Part shown: piece after piece, positions 1 through 11,300 of the stretch | Layout of the letters: every line of letters begins with the position of its first letter | How positions within the stretch are numbered: position 1 is the first letter of the stretch | Assembly: GCA_963662175.1 (NCBI GenBank) | Contig: OY759222.1 | Coordinates: 10,612,222 to 10,676,221, forward strand | Source of the DNA: Aradus depressus | Taxonomy: Eukaryota > Arthropoda > Insecta > Hemiptera > Aradidae | DNA length: 64,000 nucleotides | Reading direction: 5' to 3' | Notes under the pieces: generated by a model | The model's database searches: none | Told to the model about the DNA's origin: nothing | Seen by the model: the letters and a program-made list of their open reading frames with translations, nothing else | Translations under genes and position numbers: made by a program

Positions 1-232
1 AAAAATAATTTAAAAAAATAATTAAAGCCATTTTTCAATCAAGAATAAGAATTCAAAAGTGGGTTAGGATAAAGGAAAAACAGCTTTGATTAGAACAAAT
101 AAATATTTTAATTTAATAAATTTTATAACAAGTAATGTAGGTAACAAAAATTTTCGGACAAAAATGTAAACAACTATAAATAAATTCAATGTTTTTTTTA
201 CGATTTCACAAATTCAAAAACCATAATGTTAA

Positions 233-1779
233 TTAATATTTGGTTGGGTACCCTTTTTGTGTAATAACATCTTTCATTCGATTCGGCATTGATGATGAAA
301 CTAATTTTTTGGTGAAATTTGGAGATATTTTACCCCACTCTTCTAATAACTTTTGTTTCAATTCGTTTTTTGAAGCAATGGGTGTTAATCGAATTTTCCT
401 GTCGAGCTCACCCCATACGTGTTCAATTGGGTTGAGATCGGGCGATTGGGGGGGGGTTTCATAACTTTAAGGGCAGTTATACAAAAGCCAAGTACGTACC
501 AATTCACAGGTGTGTTTCGGATCGTTGTCTTGGTAAAAATGAAAAGTCCTTAAAATCCCAAGTTTTTCAGCACTCTTTTTCAAATTGCTCCTTAGTAATT
601 CGGCATAAACTTTTCCAGTCATGGTGGTTTCAATGAAAACCAGTTCACCAATTCCACTAGACGCCATACACCCCCACACCATCACTGAGCCACCCCCATG
701 TTTTACTATTGGTTTTAAATTTTTTGGATTCAGCTCCTCGTTACGCCTTCTCCAAATTTTGTCGCGACTGTCGGGACTAAATATATTAAACTTACATTCA
801 AAAGTATTTGCTTGCAATAGAACAAACCGCAATAATAAAATATTCTTGTATCTTGTAACTCTTCACAACATAATAAGAAATCTCAGGTCATGTAATGTCA
901 GAAAACTAGATTTTTGTGATATGACGTTGGAAGAGAGCGACAGCAGCGCTGAGCCTCGGCAGAAACCGTCCCTTCCCCCTACTCTATCCCCTCCACCTTC
1001 CCTCTAAAGAAACTAAGTACCCAATTTTTCTAATTTAAACGTTTTTTCTCCGATATTTCGACAAATAAATGTTTCCAGATCATGTCCGTTTACTTCCATG
1101 TAATATATGTATACATATATTATTACTTTACTTTTGTTTACTTCCCTATACATATAATATATGTATACATAATAATATGTACTAAAAATTTTGTAATCGT
1201 GTGAACATCAGAGATCAATTGCATGCGTGTGTTTATGTGAGAGCTCAAACGCTTTGACCTGACATCGTACAGGCTCATGACCATCGCTTAACATCCCATC
1301 CGAAGGACGGAGTGCTTAAGTTTATTTTACCTCGCAGATGAATGACATTACTCCAAAAAATTTCTGAATGATTCTGGAACTCTTTTGCGAAGCTCAATCT
1401 TTTTTTTATATTTTTTTCACTCACAAACGGTTTTTGGTACTCTCCCATTATATCCTGCTTCTTTTAGAATTCTTCGAACATTTTGTGGGTGAACTTTCTT
1501 TCCCGTTTCTCTGTATACCTCGGCGACGATCTGAGGTGCACTCCTCGAGGGCTTGTTTTTAATTTTCCGGACAACGCTACACCTTTCTCGGTCGTTTAAT
1601 ACTCTTGGACGGCCAGAGGAAGATTTCAAATCTATCCGATCCTCGTGCTTATACCTTCGAATTACATCGGCTACGGTGCTTTTACTTCGGCCTACCATAC
1701 CACCGATTTTGCGGACACTTAATCCTTTTTCATAATTAAAAATTATTATCTGTTGAACTTCAAAAGATGTTCGACCCAT
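233..1779 (-). pseudogene. Tc1-like transposase, broken
   Basis: Cut-and-paste transposase of the Tc1/mariner superfamily. The N-terminal part (1779-1417) opens MGRTSFEVQQIIIFNYEKG and contains the paired-like helix-turn-helix DNA-binding region (GLSVRKIGGMVGRSKSTV), followed by a second HTH. The catalytic part (832 to 233) shows GGGSVMVWGCMASSG, then YQDNDPKHT with the second catalytic Asp. After a frame change near the G-run at 450-460 it shows SPDLNPIEHVWGELD, which supplies the last acidic residue. The first catalytic Asp would lie at the break near 810-835. Breaks are the frameshift and a foreign insertion in the middle. Not functional. Confidence 0.85.
811..1345. repeat. Foreign block inside the Tc1 transposase, with a SINE-A fragment
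   Basis: The transposase reading stops after FWSNVIHL near 1345 and resumes near 811-835 at ECKFNIFSPD. The intervening sequence is not transposase. Its right end (about 1253-1342) matches the minus strand of the SINE-A family (…gacctgacatcgtacaggctc…, …cttaacatcccatccgaagg…). The rest contains AT repeats with atatgtatacata motifs at about 1105-1175. It is a nested insertion and so younger than the Tc1 copy. Confidence 0.6.
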
Positions 1780-2212
1780 CTTGACAGCAGGAAATACAAA
1801 TAACTACTGAATGCAGTAATAGAAGGATATAAACACATTTTATTTGTTCGGTATTAGCGGTTGGTTGAGAAGGGATTAAAGATCATGATCAGAGTCGCAT
1901 TTGTTTACAAAACAAACAACAGGTGTCCAGAAAATTTTGTTACGTGAATTTCTTGTCTTCAATTATTAATGCAAAATTTCCTATTAGCTGTAAATGTTTA
2001 ATTAATTGTTTTACGGCGTTTTGAAATGATTGATGATCTCGAAATTTAAAACTTTGCTTGAATTAAATATTTTGCCATATAACTATGTGTAACTGCAAAA
2101 GAAAAACAAAATTATAAATTGTCCGAAAATTTTTGTTACTGATTGTAGGTATTATTCCTCGAAAAATTATCTGAAAATGAAACATTTATTTGACCAAAAT
2201 TTGAATCGAACT

Positions 2213-2331
2213 AGCGTTACGTAACATCAAAATTGTCACCCCCCGACCCCCTTGTAACGCTTCATAATGCTGCGATGAACCCCCATCCCCCCCCCCCCTT
2301 TCCAGCGTTACGTAATTTAAGGGCACCCCCT
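2213..2331. repeat. Short repeat with GCGTTACGTAA ends
   Basis: The block starts agcgttacgtaac and ends with gcgttacgtaa followed by ggcaccccct, with C-rich stretches between. The same GTTACGTAA ends and poly-C/G content occur in the larger element at 17587-18262, so this is probably a short non-autonomous relative. Confidence 0.5.
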
Positions 2332-2382
2332 AATTACATTATTTTGTAATATTTTTATTTATTTTTTTTTTCAAATTTTTAG

Positions 2383-5300
2383 GAGATCCACATTAGAAGT
2401 TATCCCGATTTGAAAAGAGAAAATGGACCATTGGCCACCTCTGTAAATATGTTCTGGGAGTTTCCCATTGATCGTGCCCTGGAAAATGATTCTCAAGAAG
2501 ATGTTTATGATACCGTAATGCCTAGACACCTTCTGGAAAAGTTACTGATATATTAAATTAATGGTAGAAACTGGGAGGAAATGATTCGTAGGTTAAAGAT
2601 AAGAGATGTAAATGATGAAAGTGTCAAGTTAAAATAACTTCCATATATAATGGAATCCAATTTAAATATATAGGTATTTCTTAAAAGATTTCTTTAAATT
2701 CTATAGTTAGTTAATAATAATTCATTGCCAAAGAAATTCTGCAGAACATATAAGTAACGTCTAATTTTTCCGATTTTACTCAAATATAAAATTCATAAAG
2801 TCCTCTATATTATAAAAACACTCTTTTTTTAAAAATTCCTTTATTTTTTTATTAAAGTCTTATGACTCAAATGTCTTACTTGCTGTGACAAGCAGTTGAA
2901 CAGCTTGAGTCCCAGAAGGTGGTAGCTTCTCTTGGTCTTCTCCAGCTTGCACTGTTTTTGTGGTTCCATGAGTTCAGGGTCCAAATATGAAAATTTCTGG
3001 AAAATGTCTGTCCGTAATTTTCCATATTTCCGAAACTAATGGATTGATTTCAATCAAATTTAGGACACTGTACTATGGTATAGCCTCTAGCCAGCAGCTT
3101 TCAAGCAAAAAGCCTCAAGCGGTTTAGAAGATTCGCAATGTTTCATAATTAGTCACTTTAATTTTGACGTTACAAGTGTTACAAACTTGCACTACTTCAG
3201 CGCTCTTCTGAACAAAAATGTTGACTTCTCATTTTAAAACAAATTGTTAAAAATTGAATTTTCATTTTTTGGCATGCATTATGTGAGTTAAAATTTGACC
3301 TATAAAATGTTGGTTTGTTACAGCTTCAAATTAGTTTCTTCAAGTATTGGCGAAAAATAATCAGAACGTTAAATTTTACGTTCAATTTTAAAAAATAATT
3401 ATTTTTTTTCAGAACTGCTGATGGAATAGATATTATTATTTACTCGTTTGGACCGTCTGGCACTGGAAAAACCTATACTATAACTGGGATAACGAATAAA
3501 TTCGAGGTTTGTCCAATTTGTTTTTCAGCATCATTAGGTATAATTGATAGATGAAATATATAAATAAATACCATTAACAAAATATAACAGTCATAGAAAT
3601 ATCAGTGATGAGATAAAGGTGCTACAGTGGATAAAACCAAGAGCAAAATAAATATAACTAAATAAAATGGCTCCAACCATATGTTGTAATGAAAGTCTAC
3701 TACAAAGATATGTAAAACCTACCACAAGCTGAGATGAAAAAACAAAATCTTTATTTGGATCAGCTGAAGGGGCGTCATTCACAATGTAAAATATACATAT
3801 GTATATTGTCTCAGAGTGATGTCCTGAATTAGCCAAAGCTGACGTGGCAGAGGTTCTCCAATGCCAAAAGTAGCGGCTTCAAAAACTTTCTGAATCTTGT
3901 AGCTACCCCCAATAAAAATTTCCGAACGTCTGGAACACCCAGCTCCCTGCATGTCTGAAAATGCCTTACCATCCAAAACATATTTACGGAAGGCGGAGAA
4001 CTTTTTTTTCGAACCTGATCAATTTCTGAATGTTGGTCTGGCTTGTGCTGAGTCAAACAGGACAGGCGTACGTGATGAGTGGCCGTATGAGTGCGATATA
4101 GAGTAGTGTGGTAGTGTATAGAGTGTAGTGTTCTTGTTGAGAAGTGGGTAGAGTGAGGAGAGTCTAGTGTAGGCATGTATCAATTTGGAGTTAATGTGTT
4201 GGCCCCAGGTCAGTTTGGTGTCTAGGAGCACAACTAGATACTTCATTGCCTGATATGTTGTCCTGGGAATATTTATGTGGTTGATGTTTACATGTGTATA
4301 TCGAAGGTTATGCGTCTTTTCGTCTCTTTCTCTCTTGTTAGCATTTAGCCTCAGCTTCCACCTATTAAATTTGTCAAGACATCCCGACCCTCCTGAAGAG
4401 TGCGCACGGCTCCTGAGCTAATGGGAGCGTGTCATCGGCATAGGTTGCCAATGGCAGACTTGGAGTCTCAGGTATATCGTGGCAAAATAGACTGAAGAGA
4501 ATGGGAGTGAGGATCAAACCTTGCGGGACTCCTGCACCGATATTGCTTCTATCGCTAAGACTAGAGTTAACATTAACCGTGAAAGTTCTATCGGTGAGGA
4601 AGGAAGCTGTAATGAGGGGGTGAGGATTGGGACAAAGTTCATCACATATTCCTCCCTCCACCCTCCACTGTCGCCTTCCTCCTCCTCCTGACCCTGAACC
4701 AGCTTATATACACTACTAAAGACCACAGGGAAGATGGTAGCATAATTTGCGAGTACAGCTCCTTCCTTCGAGCCGGGATCTCCCGTAAGAGCAGCGAACA
4801 CTGGGAGAGGTTGTTGGAGCAAGCCATGGAGCTTCGGCATATTGAGCACACGAAAAAAAAGAAGAAGAATGTAGAATGTTTTCAATTACTATTTATTATC
4901 GTATTCATTCATTTAGTATATATTTTTTGCCATCGCCAATACTTTGTTCTGCTGGCGCTCATCCAGTCATTTTTATGATCATTAATTTTTTTTTTTCTAT
5001 TTTCAGTATAGAGGCATTATTCCAAGATTGATTTCTGATGTATTTAGATTTAAGAATGAAAGAACAGATTTATTCACTCTAGAAGTATATTTGACATTCG
5101 TTGAAATTATTGACAAAGATGTGCACAATCTTCTCATGAGAGGAAAACCCAAACTGATAACTAAAGGGATGAAAGCGTACAATGTAAGTAAAACTAATGT
5201 CGACATATAATCACTTTTTTTTTTTATTGGCCCTATTTACGATGCATATTAGTCATGTCTCTATAAAGGTGTTGTTATTTAGTTATTTACAATATCTATG

Positions 5301-8300
5301 ACCCGGAGCGGGGGTTCTATCTACGAAATAAAACTCTCTCCCGGATGAAATTCAAGCCCGCAACCATGGTGAGATCATGCAACCAAAGCCCTACGCTCTG
5401 GCAAGCACAACCACCATGCCCCATAGGTGGTTTAGTGAGCTCGTATTAATTGTGGATTTGGTTGTTCCAATATCTTAATGGATTTTCATGAAATTGCACA
5501 TAAGCATCCTTAAAAGTCCAGTTCAAACATAGGGTGTGTGGCATTTCAATAAACAGTCAACTCAATAAATATGTTGAATAAAAAGAAGATTCTGATTGAC
5601 AGAAATAATAGTTAATCTAAAGAACACGTGCATTAAAGGTATTGATGATGGCTTCCCAAACGTTTATAATTGCTATTTTTTGAGAAGGCAAAAAATAGAT
5701 GAGAGAAGTGATGCTATAGAAATAATATCTTATATATGAATTAAGGATCTTCTTACATAACCAAAAAATACTATTATTTCATATTCACTAGAAAAAGCTC
5801 CCATAGATTTTGTTTCGGCATTCATTTTACATTTCAATATTTATTACATTGTTTATTTGGGATGAGAGTCGGGCCTGTCAACAGACTCCCCCCACTAATC
5901 CTACTCATCCTCTAATGTTTACTAAAGTAGGCTGGCCTTAAGCCTCTCAGTACCCTGCCAGGAGCCATCCAGACTTCATCGTACTATTATCTATCCACCG
6001 TACCGTCCCATCACCAGACGGTGCAATCCCATCACATCCATCATCTCACCATCTAGCAGCTCCCCCCCCCCTCTCCCCTCCCATCTCAGAGGTGGCATCC
6101 AATCGTATCCGATAAGAACTTCAGGATCTTTTCGGTTATGTGTCAGGGATTCTAAAAAATTTTCCAAAGAGACGACGTTAAGTGACATCATTTTGTAATG
6201 ATGTGAAGCATTGATGTTGACCAAAACAAAACTCTTGAAACAATTGTTATCGTTATGTACTTAGTACATTGTCCGTCTGGACGAGCCATTCAGTTTAGTT
6301 CGTTCTTCCTTCTGTTCGGTGTAATACGTTTTTGTTATTGCGTGTTTCCTGATGAATTTTATGAAATTAGTGAAAAGTATTAAAAATGACGAAGATGCTA
6401 TTTCGTTTTTCCAAGAAAAAGGATTACTGTACAATCCTCGTGAATGTGAGAATGGACATCAAATGAAGTTGTATTTGGAAAACCGACAACGTTGGATTTG
6501 CAATAAGTGCCGCGAGCATAAGCAGTTACGCCAAGTAACGCACACTTATTTGCGATTGTTGAGGAGTGTATTCGGCCTGGTAGTACCATTATATCCGACG
6601 AGTGCAAGTCTTACAAACAGCTCTATAAACACTGTTATGAGCATTTTACAGTCAACCATAAATATAATTTTGTCGACCCTGAAACAAAAGCACAAACTCA
6701 GACGATCGAAAGCAATTAGCGATTAGCCATCGAAATAAAGTTCAGTGCGGTACTCATCGCTCCATGCTGGTCCTCCAGAACCGCCAGAGGTTTTTTAGCC
6801 AGTTAGTTGGAAACTCTTATTTTGGATACCACTACCGGTTTATACAGATTTACAGAATTAGTATTAATTAATACAGATTTTAAGTACTCTCTCCTGCTCT
6901 CCTGATTTCCTGGATTCACTTATACGATTTCGATATGATAATATATAATATATTAGAATCACTATATGGCTAGTTAATGTTTTATAACTAAAGCTCGTCC
7001 CCTTCTACTTTAGTTTTTGAGCAATCCCCACGAGCTTTTCTTTGCTGGAGAAGAGCGCTTAAAGCTGACCTCAGTCCACTGTTAAAACAGAGTTCTGTTA
7101 TTTATCTGTTTCTGATGATATAATAAAATATACAATTTCAGGGTTCAAGAGCGTTACCTGTTGAAAATGAATGTGAAGCACTGGGTTTGGTTTTTGAAGG
7201 TGAATCACGAAGAAATTTCGAAAATTTGCGTACGCATTGTACCACAACTGTTTTTACTCTTGAACTTAGAATTTTATCTCGCCTGAAATCAAATCCTTAT
7301 ACTGCAGTGACAAGGGTATGTATACAGTGTGGCAGTTCGTAGTTGACAAACTTTGGTACCTAATGATTGATAGAGTCGACAGTATCTTTTCAATGTTAAA
7401 GGAAGTCGAGGTATTGTCGTGCAGTATTTGGCCAATGTTTCTGAAACTATTTATTTCCGTGAAAACTATTTGTGTGACCTTTCATCATACACATATCCAC
7501 TCGAATCATTCGTTATAAGGCCCTGAAGAAGGAAATAAATAATTTCCTAAACGTTGGCCAAGTACTGAGTTTTTTTTTTTCATTTACACGACAGCAAGAA
7601 TTAATCAATTGAATTAAAACACAATACATGCCTTCTCCCCAACCCTGCTTATTCATAGTAAGTCATTTTAATGTTTACTCTTTATTATGTTCCACCTATT
7701 TGTCTATTTCCATTATTAATGTTTATGTTTAGTAATGTATTCATATTTAACTTTAATTTGTATTAGTGTACGTTCATGTTTAACAATGTATCTTTCTTTA
7801 ATTTCAATGTTTAGTAATGTATTCATAGTAAGTCAGGTTCAATTTTTGACTTTATAATGTCTATTTTAACGTTCAGTAATGTTTATCAACACACTAATTT
7901 TGTTTAATTGTGATTCTAATCTTGATTCCCCCCCATGTTTGTAGGCCCTGATGATATAAAATATATCGAAACGTTGGCGTTTGAATAGTGTTTTATTCCA
8001 TCTTTGACTGACCCTCAATATTCCTACAATTACAATCTACAGTCGCTAATCAACTTCTACATAAAAAATTAAAACACAATATTTGACATGCATGGAGAAT
8101 CCTCATACTAAATGTTGTTGATATATTCATTACATAGGGACCTATTAGGGTATTCATGTTGAACCTCTTTTCTCTGTTCTCCTTCTTCCCTTCGATGAAT
8201 TTTGCGGAAAATTAATAGGTGCCTTCCTTATGGGATTTTGAAATTAAATATAAAATGTCACGTTGATACATTAATTACATTTGCAGTTATTGGGATTTTG

Positions 8301-11300
8301 AGTTGAGCCCCCTCCGATCTCCCTTCCTCTTTGGCTAATTCCGTTGAAAATTAATAGGTGTCGTCCTTATAGGGCTTTGAATATAATGAGTTTTTGTGTT
8401 AAGCCACCCCTAATCCTCCCCTTTCCTTTGGTCGATTTGACGGAAAATCAATAGATGTAGTCCTTAGAGGGTTCTGGATACAGATATAAAATTTCGTGCT
8501 AATGCATTCATTCTTTCGGGAGTTATCGTGTTCACAGACAGACAATTTTTTTTTTTTCATTTTTCGAATCAGGAAGTCGGAAAACATGGAATTTCATTGA
8601 AGTTTCCCTATACTTCGTACTTCGGAGATGTAAAAGGAAGGTCTCATGATAGTCGAGAGTAATGTTACTATGGCAACTTGACTCATATTTATTTAAATCA
8701 AATCTAGACGATACAAGTTTTCTGATGGTAGATTCATGTGATCGACTCGGCTGGCACCGACTTTGGTACGAACATGATCAAGTCAGTCAAATGCCATACG
8801 GATGCCAATTTGGTGAAGACACTAGTCAACTGTCTGAGTGCTTGGAGTAAGTGCAACATGAAACATTTCTGCAGTGTACCAGGTTGGCGGATGAGTGGTC
8901 TGGCACTTTGGCTCGGCAATTCTTTCGTCGCTGGCTACAAAAGGTTCATTATCATTTTATAATTTTTTTAAATATAGATTTCATTATTTAGTAAATATAA
9001 TGTTTCTTAAATTATGAAGCAAAAACAGTATTGTTCGGTGGCGTTTCTCGACAAGCGTTTGACAGTGTTTGGCACCTGGGATTACTGTAGAATGTCAAAG
9101 CAGTCATTCCCTTCACATTCTTCTTAAAATATTACCTCTCTGAAAGAACCTTTTCTGTAAACCAGGGCCCTTTCACCCGTGTCTCCACAAAATGCTGGCA
9201 TTCCACAAGCTGGTATCCTGGGTCCTGTTCTTTACACAATATACACAGCTGATATCCCCACCCACTATTCAACACATATCCCTTCAGTCCTGGTACAAAA
9301 AGTGGAAAGTAAAGGTGAACGGCAAGACATCATTTCACATCGTGTTCATCCTTCGTCGAAATTATATATGTACCTGCCAAAAGGTACGTTAAGGGCAGTG
9401 TGAAGAGTTTTCTTGGATATTTAATAAAGAGCGTTGGCTAATTTACGAAGGATTTAGGATTGAAATGTTTGGATGCGCTGGAGATTGGAAGCCTTGGCAG
9501 AGCCCTAGAGTTCGAGTCCGTAAGTCCACATAGGTTTGAGTACTGCGTTGTATATAAATCGTTTTTTTTTTCAAAGTTAATTTGAATCTTTTGTCTAGTT
9601 CATTTATTGTCTTTTCAGTCTCGTGTGAGGATTCCAAGTTAGTCGTTTGTCGAGTATGAGGCCTAGATATCGGACTTCGTTTTTTAAAAGGATGGGATTT
9701 TTGTTAAGGTACACTGGAGGGCAGGTATATTTTCGACGAAAGGTGAAGACGATGTGAACTGACTTCTTGTCGTTCACCTTCACTCTCCACTTTTTGTACT
9801 ATGTATATCGTACTATGTATTCTACTGTAAACTTCATTCTTTAATATATCAGTATAAATATTTTTTTTTTTAAATTTCTTACAATAATTATATTCTCTTT
9901 ATTCCATTACATTACTGACAACTCAAATGTTTGTAAATGTTATGTTAAGGCAGGATTTAAAAGAATAAATAAATTTGTGGTTGATTATTGCAGGCTGGTA
10001 GCCCACATCCGGCCGGTCCGAGAAGATATTCCCCACATAATGTCTACACTGTTATACGGTTTAAGACTAACTCAAAAACCAATACCCAAATTAGTAGAAA
10101 ATAAGGAAATTAAAGATGATATGATCATTGTGAAGCTTCAGGTATTGATGTAACTAATTAACAGATAATTTACTTTTAAGCGAATTTCCATGTAGAGCGT
10201 CCCCATAGCAGCAAAAATTGAACGATTAATTAAATTAAGTAAAATGTAATTGTCAATTCTAAAATAGAAAGTGATCTGTGATTTCTGGTTGATATAAGAA
10301 AGTTCTGTTATGGCCACATCATATACATTTTTTTGTTTTCACTATCTTCAATTCAATAGTTATAACCCTAATGTTGACAATATTTATGTGTTTAATTTTT
10401 TATATTTAATTGTTAATTAGATATAGGTATATCCTAATTGTTCCCATTTTTTAAAAGTAGAAACTTTTTGATCATATTAATTTTAATTATGTCTTTGACT
10501 TCATTTTTATTTCGTCAGGCAATTTGTTATTCGCAGTTGGTGCTATGAACGAAATGTGCTGTTGTCCAATTGTTTTATAACGAAAAGGTATAATATAAAT
10601 ATGTGAAGATCTTAGATTTATTCCAGTGTTGTAGGTATTATGAGAAAATTTGATATTATGATTTACTAAAACTTTTAATGAATGAAATAAATACAGCTGC
10701 CTAATACTTAATATGGAAAGTTCTTCAAATAGTTGTTTAGATGGAGTTCTGTGATGTTTGTTGAATGGAGTTCTGTGAAGTCCGCATCGAATTATTGGCC
10801 GATTACATAACCTCTCGTATACTTCGTATAACTGGGGAAGTAAAAAACACATTTAGTAAATTATAATAGACTTTTCCTAAACTTGAGGTAACATAACATT
10901 AAAAAATGAAATATTGTTAATCAATCAAGGGAATTATACTGACTCTTTCAGGAACATTGGCTGCTTTCTCAACATTAACAGTCAATTCCAATTGTATTTT
11001 TTCGGGCTTATGAAACCATCGTTTGAGATTGTTTTATACACCCATTCACTGAATTACTGCAAGGACAGATTTTCATCTTATGGACATTGATTATCTGTGA
11101 AATGTTTTTCAGGAGGAAATAGAGCTACTTAAAGAGAACCTAGCTGCAATTCAAGTGAAGACCGGGGTCTACCAGCCGGGGAAGACATCCTACGAAGAAA
11201 TGGAACACATCAGACGACTTGTAACCAGCTTCTTTCAGACAGACGAGACAACGCTCAGTTGTCTTCTTGATACGGCTCATCCTCAACTCTTATTGCCCAT

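Larger units (their letters stand above)
141..2139 (-). mobile_element. Tc1/mariner DNA transposon, interrupted
   Basis: The two ends carry a 20-bp perfect terminal inverted repeat: 141-160 (gtaacaaaaattttcggaca) is the reverse complement of 2120-2139. Between them the minus strand encodes broken pieces of a Tc1-type transposase. A TA target duplication is plausible a few bases outside the clear repeat, but the outermost bases do not match well. A foreign block of about 530 bp near 811-1345 splits the transposase, so the copy is dead. Confidence 0.85.

Noticed and set aside
240..464. 74-codon plus-strand frame
   Set aside because: It is the antisense of the Tc1 transposase C-terminus (SPDLNPIEHVWGELD region) on the minus strand.
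3591..3976. Minus-strand frames of 65-81 codons in kinesin intron 2
   Set aside because: No conserved motif. They abut the LINE fragment at 3989 and are probably its decayed 3' flank.
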